Shown here piece after piece: positions 6,782 to 9,721 of a stretch of 9,721 nt of DNA. The DNA is from Mucilaginibacter sp. GTDB lineage: Bacteria; Bacteroidota; Bacteroidia; Sphingobacteriales; Sphingobacteriaceae. Every line of letters starts with the position of its first letter. The first letter of the stretch is position 1. A model generated the notes under the pieces. That model ran no database searches and was not told the origin of the DNA. It saw only the letters and a list, made by a program, of their open reading frames with translations. Made by a program: the position numbers and the translations under genes. The stretch is taken from NCBI GenBank assembly GCA_019235595.1, contig JAFAKI010000144.1:1-9721 (forward strand), given 5' to 3'.

Positions 6782-8356
6782 TTAAAAGTTCGGGCCACCG
6801 GTATCCCACCACAAACGTGTCGCAATATCGTCTGCCGCTCCTGGTCCCATTTTTGTCACTGCGTCAGCAACAGCTGCTGCATTGCCAGTTCTTTCAGAGT
6901 TAACAAAAGGCATTCTTTTGATCCACTGATCCGCGGGAATAATTCCCCAGTCTGGGCTACTATCATTCTTAGCCACATGAGGAATTTTCGGATATCCTGT
7001 TCTTCTGAAATCCACCCAGGCTTCCAGCGTCTGGGTAAATGCCGCGAAGTACTTCTGTGTAATGATTTTTTCCAGTTTTAGTTCATTATTATCTGCATTA
7101 TTCCATGCTACGGTAATGGTAGAAGCCGCTGTGAAATTATTGCGGGCATCAACAGGGTCAACGTAGTTGATAGGCTTGCTGGTATTGTCTGCCAAATAAG
7201 CATCTACTCCGCTCGCGCCCCAGTCTGCAAAAGACGCTCTTACCCCAGCTTCATAATTTGTCTTGGGATCACCGGCGCCAGCCCAACCTCTAAGCCCCGC
7301 TTCGGCTTTCAGAAACAAAACCTCGGCAGCAGTAAAATCCCTTCTCGTGGTAACGCTATTAAAGTCGTTAGATACCTTAGAGAAAGGAACGTGGTCGGCC
7401 TTGGTTTTTATATACGCGCCATTGCGGATGCCTTTATAAGGTACTGATGGGTGATCAGCTGCGAGGCTTGGGTTACTCAAAGGTGCATAATACTTGGATA
7501 TTCTGCCGTCATTCAGTCCAACCATAAATGACTCCATAACTGCCCCCATCCGGGTATCGTCCCATTGGTAACAAATCTGCGCTACCGGCATAATATTACC
7601 TAATAGGTTATTGGTGAAATTGTACTGATTGTCATCAATCAATCCTGCGGGATCGCTCAATGCTTTTTCACCCTGTGTCTTCGCCGTTACCGGATCTACT
7701 TTTGACAAGCGCATGGCCAATCTCAAACGTAAAGAATTGGTTAATCTCATCCAGGAGCCTATGTTGCCACCGTAGGCAGAAGGATCAAATTTTGCAAAAC
7801 CCTTGTATCCCGTGTTTGCGGCAAAAGCCGTTTGGATGGTGTCCAATTGCTTAAAGAAAAGGTTGTATAAATCTGATTCTTTATCATAGAGAATAGTAGC
7901 TGCCTTGCTACCATAGTTGGAATAAATCACGGGGCCGTGGATGGCAGTTAATTTAGACATTGCCAAAATGCGGACCAATTTTGCCCAGGTACCAAACATT
8001 GGCAATTTATTGTCCTGAGCTAGTTGGATAACTTGTTTTGCCGGTGACATGACACTGCCATATACCCGACCCCAATAAACATTCCAACGTATATAATAGG
8101 TCGTATTATTAACATTCCCCACAAAATCGGTGGGTGTAGCCATATATCCCATCCAGTCATCATAACATAAATCCTCTTCAATTTGATGTCCGTTCAGATT
8201 GAATATCATGTTTGAGAACGGGGATCCTACCAGGTTAAAGTCCTGCTTCAGCATATCGTCGGAAATCTGATTGGGGTCCTGGTTGGTTTTTATAAAATCC
8301 TTGGTGCACGACCCGAATGCAATCAGGCAAAATAGTGCAATAACAATTCGTTTCAT
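6782..8356 (-). CDS. SusD-like_2 family outer-membrane nutrient-binding lipoprotein
   Basis: A complete 524-residue SusD/RagB-superfamily surface lipoprotein of the SusD-like_2 type, expected to act as the substrate-binding lid over its SusC channel. The signal peptide ends in a lipobox with Cys17 (AFGSC), followed by TKDF, which fits a surface-export signal. Family-typical stretches include NQDPNQ after the lipid anchor, SWMRLTNSLRLRLAMRLSK (about 200-218), VLFLKAEAGLRGW (about 344-356, the TPR-like helical core) and YFAAFTQTLEAWVDFRRTGYP (around 435-455, the conserved C-terminal signature). Its length is normal for the family. The start is the ATG at 8356-8354, 54 bases after the SusC stop, so the two should be co-transcribed. 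The terminator follows about 20 bases after the stop. It shares little sequence with the SusD at the left edge, so the two pairs are not a recent duplication and may bind different ligands. Confidence 0.94.
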   Translation of the reverse strand: MKRIVIALFCLIAFGSCTKDFIKTNQDPNQISDDMLKQDFNLVGSPFSNMIFNLNGHQIEEDLCYDDWMGYMATPTDFVGNVNNTTYYIRWNVYWGRVYGSVMSPAKQVIQLAQDNKLPMFGTWAKLVRILAMSKLTAIHGPVIYSNYGSKAATILYDKESDLYNLFFKQLDTIQTAFAANTGYKGFAKFDPSAYGGNIGSWMRLTNSLRLRLAMRLSKVDPVTAKTQGEKALSDPAGLIDDNQYNFTNNLLGNIMPVAQICYQWDDTRMGAVMESFMVGLNDGRISKYYAPLSNPSLAADHPSVPYKGIRNGAYIKTKADHVPFSKVSNDFNSVTTRRDFTAAEVLFLKAEAGLRGWAGAGDPKTNYEAGVRASFADWGASGVDAYLADNTSKPINYVDPVDARNNFTAASTITVAWNNADNNELKLEKIITQKYFAAFTQTLEAWVDFRRTGYPKIPHVAKNDSSPDWGIIPADQWIKRMPFVNSERTGNAAAVADAVTKMGPGAADDIATRLWWDTGGPNF

Positions 8357-8366
8357 ATTAAAATAT

Positions 8367-8395
8367 TTTAATCCTTATAGAATGTTTAATCCTTA
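8367..8395. repeat. Duplicated 11-base motif in the SusC-SusD spacer
   Basis: TTTAATCCTTA occurs at 8367-8377 and again at 8385-8395, an 18-base step. On the coding (minus) strand each copy reads TAAGGATTAAA, and the one nearer the SusD start lies 10-21 bases before its ATG. AAGGA resembles a Shine-Dalgarno core, though Bacteroidota seldom depend on one. It could be a small tandem duplication or a translation or mRNA-stability element. Confidence 0.5.
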
Positions 8396-8410
8396 GAAAT
8401 ATTAGTTCTT

Positions 8411-9721
8411 TTAGTATGTAAATTTCACATTGAACCCGAACGATCTTGTAGATGGCAAGCTAAATACATCATTAGACTGCATGGCATTGCTTGTACTCAT
8501 AGATTGTTCCGGATCAAACGGTGCCTTCTTGTAGATGAAGAACAGGTTCCTTGCTACCAATGAAATGGAAGCGTCTTGGAAGACTTTTCCCGACTTGAAA
8601 TTATACCCGAAAACCAGTTGCCCCAGTCGTATATTCGTTCTGGAAAACACATAAGGCTCCATTATCCTGTTCCGATCGCCGACAACTGAATAATATGTAT
8701 ACGGATCTATGGTGGTTACCGGAGTTGTTCCCATAATTGCATTGATAGGAATATAGCCCCTATCTCTATCTGCCGCAGTTCTTGCACTCACTCCATAAGA
8801 ATCCAGGAATGCTTCCGTTTTGGAGAATGCAACGCCCCCGAATTTAGCATTGATCAATACGCTGGCAAAGAAATTATTGTACGAAAAGCTATTGTTCCAT
8901 CCTGCTAAAAGATCAGGATTGACATTACCCACTTTTATCTGAGTAGCCGTTTTGGTTGGCTTCGCATTGTTATCCAGTATGATCTGACCAGCCGCGTTTC
9001 GTGCAAATTTATAAATGTACAAATCATTGAAAGAACCACCTGCTTTTATGATGGATGCAAATCCTTCATCATCACCGCCTACCTGGTAGTTTGGATTGGA
9101 AGCAATCAATTCAACAATTTTATTTTTGTTCTGGGAGCCATTCAATGAAGTCCTCCAGCTAAAGTGCCTTGTACGAACCGGTTCAGCGTTAAGGGTTAGT
9201 TCAAATCCATGGTTAACAATTTTTCCGGCGTTAACATAGTAAGTGGTATATCCGGAACCGGAAGGAGCTGCCAATGACAGGAATTGGTTGGTGCTAACGT
9301 CGTTATAGTAAGTAAAGTCGAAGCCTATCTTTCCATCTAAGAAACGCATCTCAGTACCATATTCATTGCTTACAATCTTTTCCGGTTTTAAGTTTGTGAA
9401 AGGTACCTGCGTATTTCTATTGATGCCGCCTTGTGCGCTACTGATAGTATTCTCAGGATTAACTACATTGAAGGGCACATCATTTGCAGTTTGAGAAAGA
9501 GACGCCCTTACTTTGAAATACGAAATCGCCTTGGGCAAGTCTACCATTTGACTGATTATAGCGCTGACACCGGCAGAAGGATATAGGTATGATTCATTGC
9601 CGGTAAGTGCCAGGGTAGAAGCCCAGTCATTGCGGGCAGCTAAATCCAAAAATAAATAGTCTTTATATCCGAGTTGTACATCCGCAAAAGCACCTTCTTT
9701 AATAGTGTTGCTAATTGTCTG
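8411..9721 (-). CDS. SusC/RagA-type TonB-dependent receptor, C-terminal part (runs off right edge)
   Basis: The last 436 codons of a SusC-like outer-membrane importer; the signal peptide, N-terminal domain and plug lie beyond base 9721. The frame is open from the window edge; the first possible in-frame start, TTG near 9649, is internal and not the true start. The visible part is beta-barrel: FADVQLGYKDYLFLDLAARND, ASLSQTANDVPF, TNLKPEKIVSNEYGTEMRFLDG, the GFELTLNAEPV strand, DLLAGWNNSFSYNNF, and RNLFFIYKKAPFDPE close to the end. The protein ends SFGFNVKFTY with the terminal aromatic typical of outer-membrane barrels. The DPEQS segment near the C-terminus is common in receptors paired with SusD-like_2 proteins, as here. 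The SusD starts 54 bases downstream. The EF-hand-like loop of the other receptor is not visible at the matching place (ILDNNAKPTKT). The promoter lies outside the window. Confidence 0.95.
   Translation of the reverse strand, partial: QTISNTIKEGAFADVQLGYKDYLFLDLAARNDWASTLALTGNESYLYPSAGVSAIISQMVDLPKAISYFKVRASLSQTANDVPFNVVNPENTISSAQGGINRNTQVPFTNLKPEKIVSNEYGTEMRFLDGKIGFDFTYYNDVSTNQFLSLAAPSGSGYTTYYVNAGKIVNHGFELTLNAEPVRTRHFSWRTSLNGSQNKNKIVELIASNPNYQVGGDDEGFASIIKAGGSFNDLYIYKFARNAAGQIILDNNAKPTKTATQIKVGNVNPDLLAGWNNSFSYNNFFASVLINAKFGGVAFSKTEAFLDSYGVSARTAADRDRGYIPINAIMGTTPVTTIDPYTYYSVVGDRNRIMEPYVFSRTNIRLGQLVFGYNFKSGKVFQDASISLVARNLFFIYKKAPFDPEQSMSTSNAMQSNDVFSLPSTRSFGFNVKFTY

Noticed and set aside
1..9721. 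tRNA, rRNA, CRISPR array, insertion sequence or integrase
   Set aside because: No cloverleaf, repeat-spacer pattern, transposase motif or terminal inverted repeats were seen on either strand.

Overview
The window looks like a polysaccharide-utilisation-type locus from a Bacteroidota genome, probably Sphingobacteriaceae (Pedobacter/Mucilaginibacter-like). The evidence is two SusC/SusD outer-membrane pairs, a secreted GH20 hexosaminidase with a C-terminal PA14 domain, the N-terminal style of the first SusC, and a TAnnTTTG-type promoter element. The genus is an inference from protein style only. All protein genes I support lie on the minus strand.

In the direction of transcription (right to left): a SusC-like receptor cut by the right edge (8411-9721); its SusD partner of the SusD-like_2 type (6782-8356); a strong intrinsic terminator (6725-6761); the GH20 gene as its own unit (4278-6575); a second strong terminator (4170-4199); a 500-base control region (3669-4169); a second SusC-like receptor (535-3668) broken by one missing base near 3445; and the start of a second, differently classed SusD (1-514) cut by the left edge. 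The expected joint role is capture and import of an oligosaccharide by the SusCD pairs, with removal of terminal beta-linked GlcNAc/GalNAc by the GH20 enzyme. The exact glycan cannot be read from the window. No regulator (HTCS, SusR, sigma/anti-sigma) is present.

The most unusual part is the control region upstream of the frameshifted SusC. A consensus -7 box (4035-4042) is followed within 20 bases by a 31-codon ORF (3920-4015) ending Val-Cys-Cys-Cys-Arg-stop. The Cys codons and stop lie inside a hairpin. About 250 bases of leader follow before the SusC start. On the opposite strand, a plausible promoter at the SusC start codon faces a bulged 12-bp hairpin and a strong terminator, which would give an RNA of about 115 nt antisense to the leader. 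This layout recalls the cis-antisense RNAs known for Bacteroides PULs. Together these suggest a leader-peptide attenuator and/or an antisense RNA controlling the second SusCD pair. Both are predictions from sequence.
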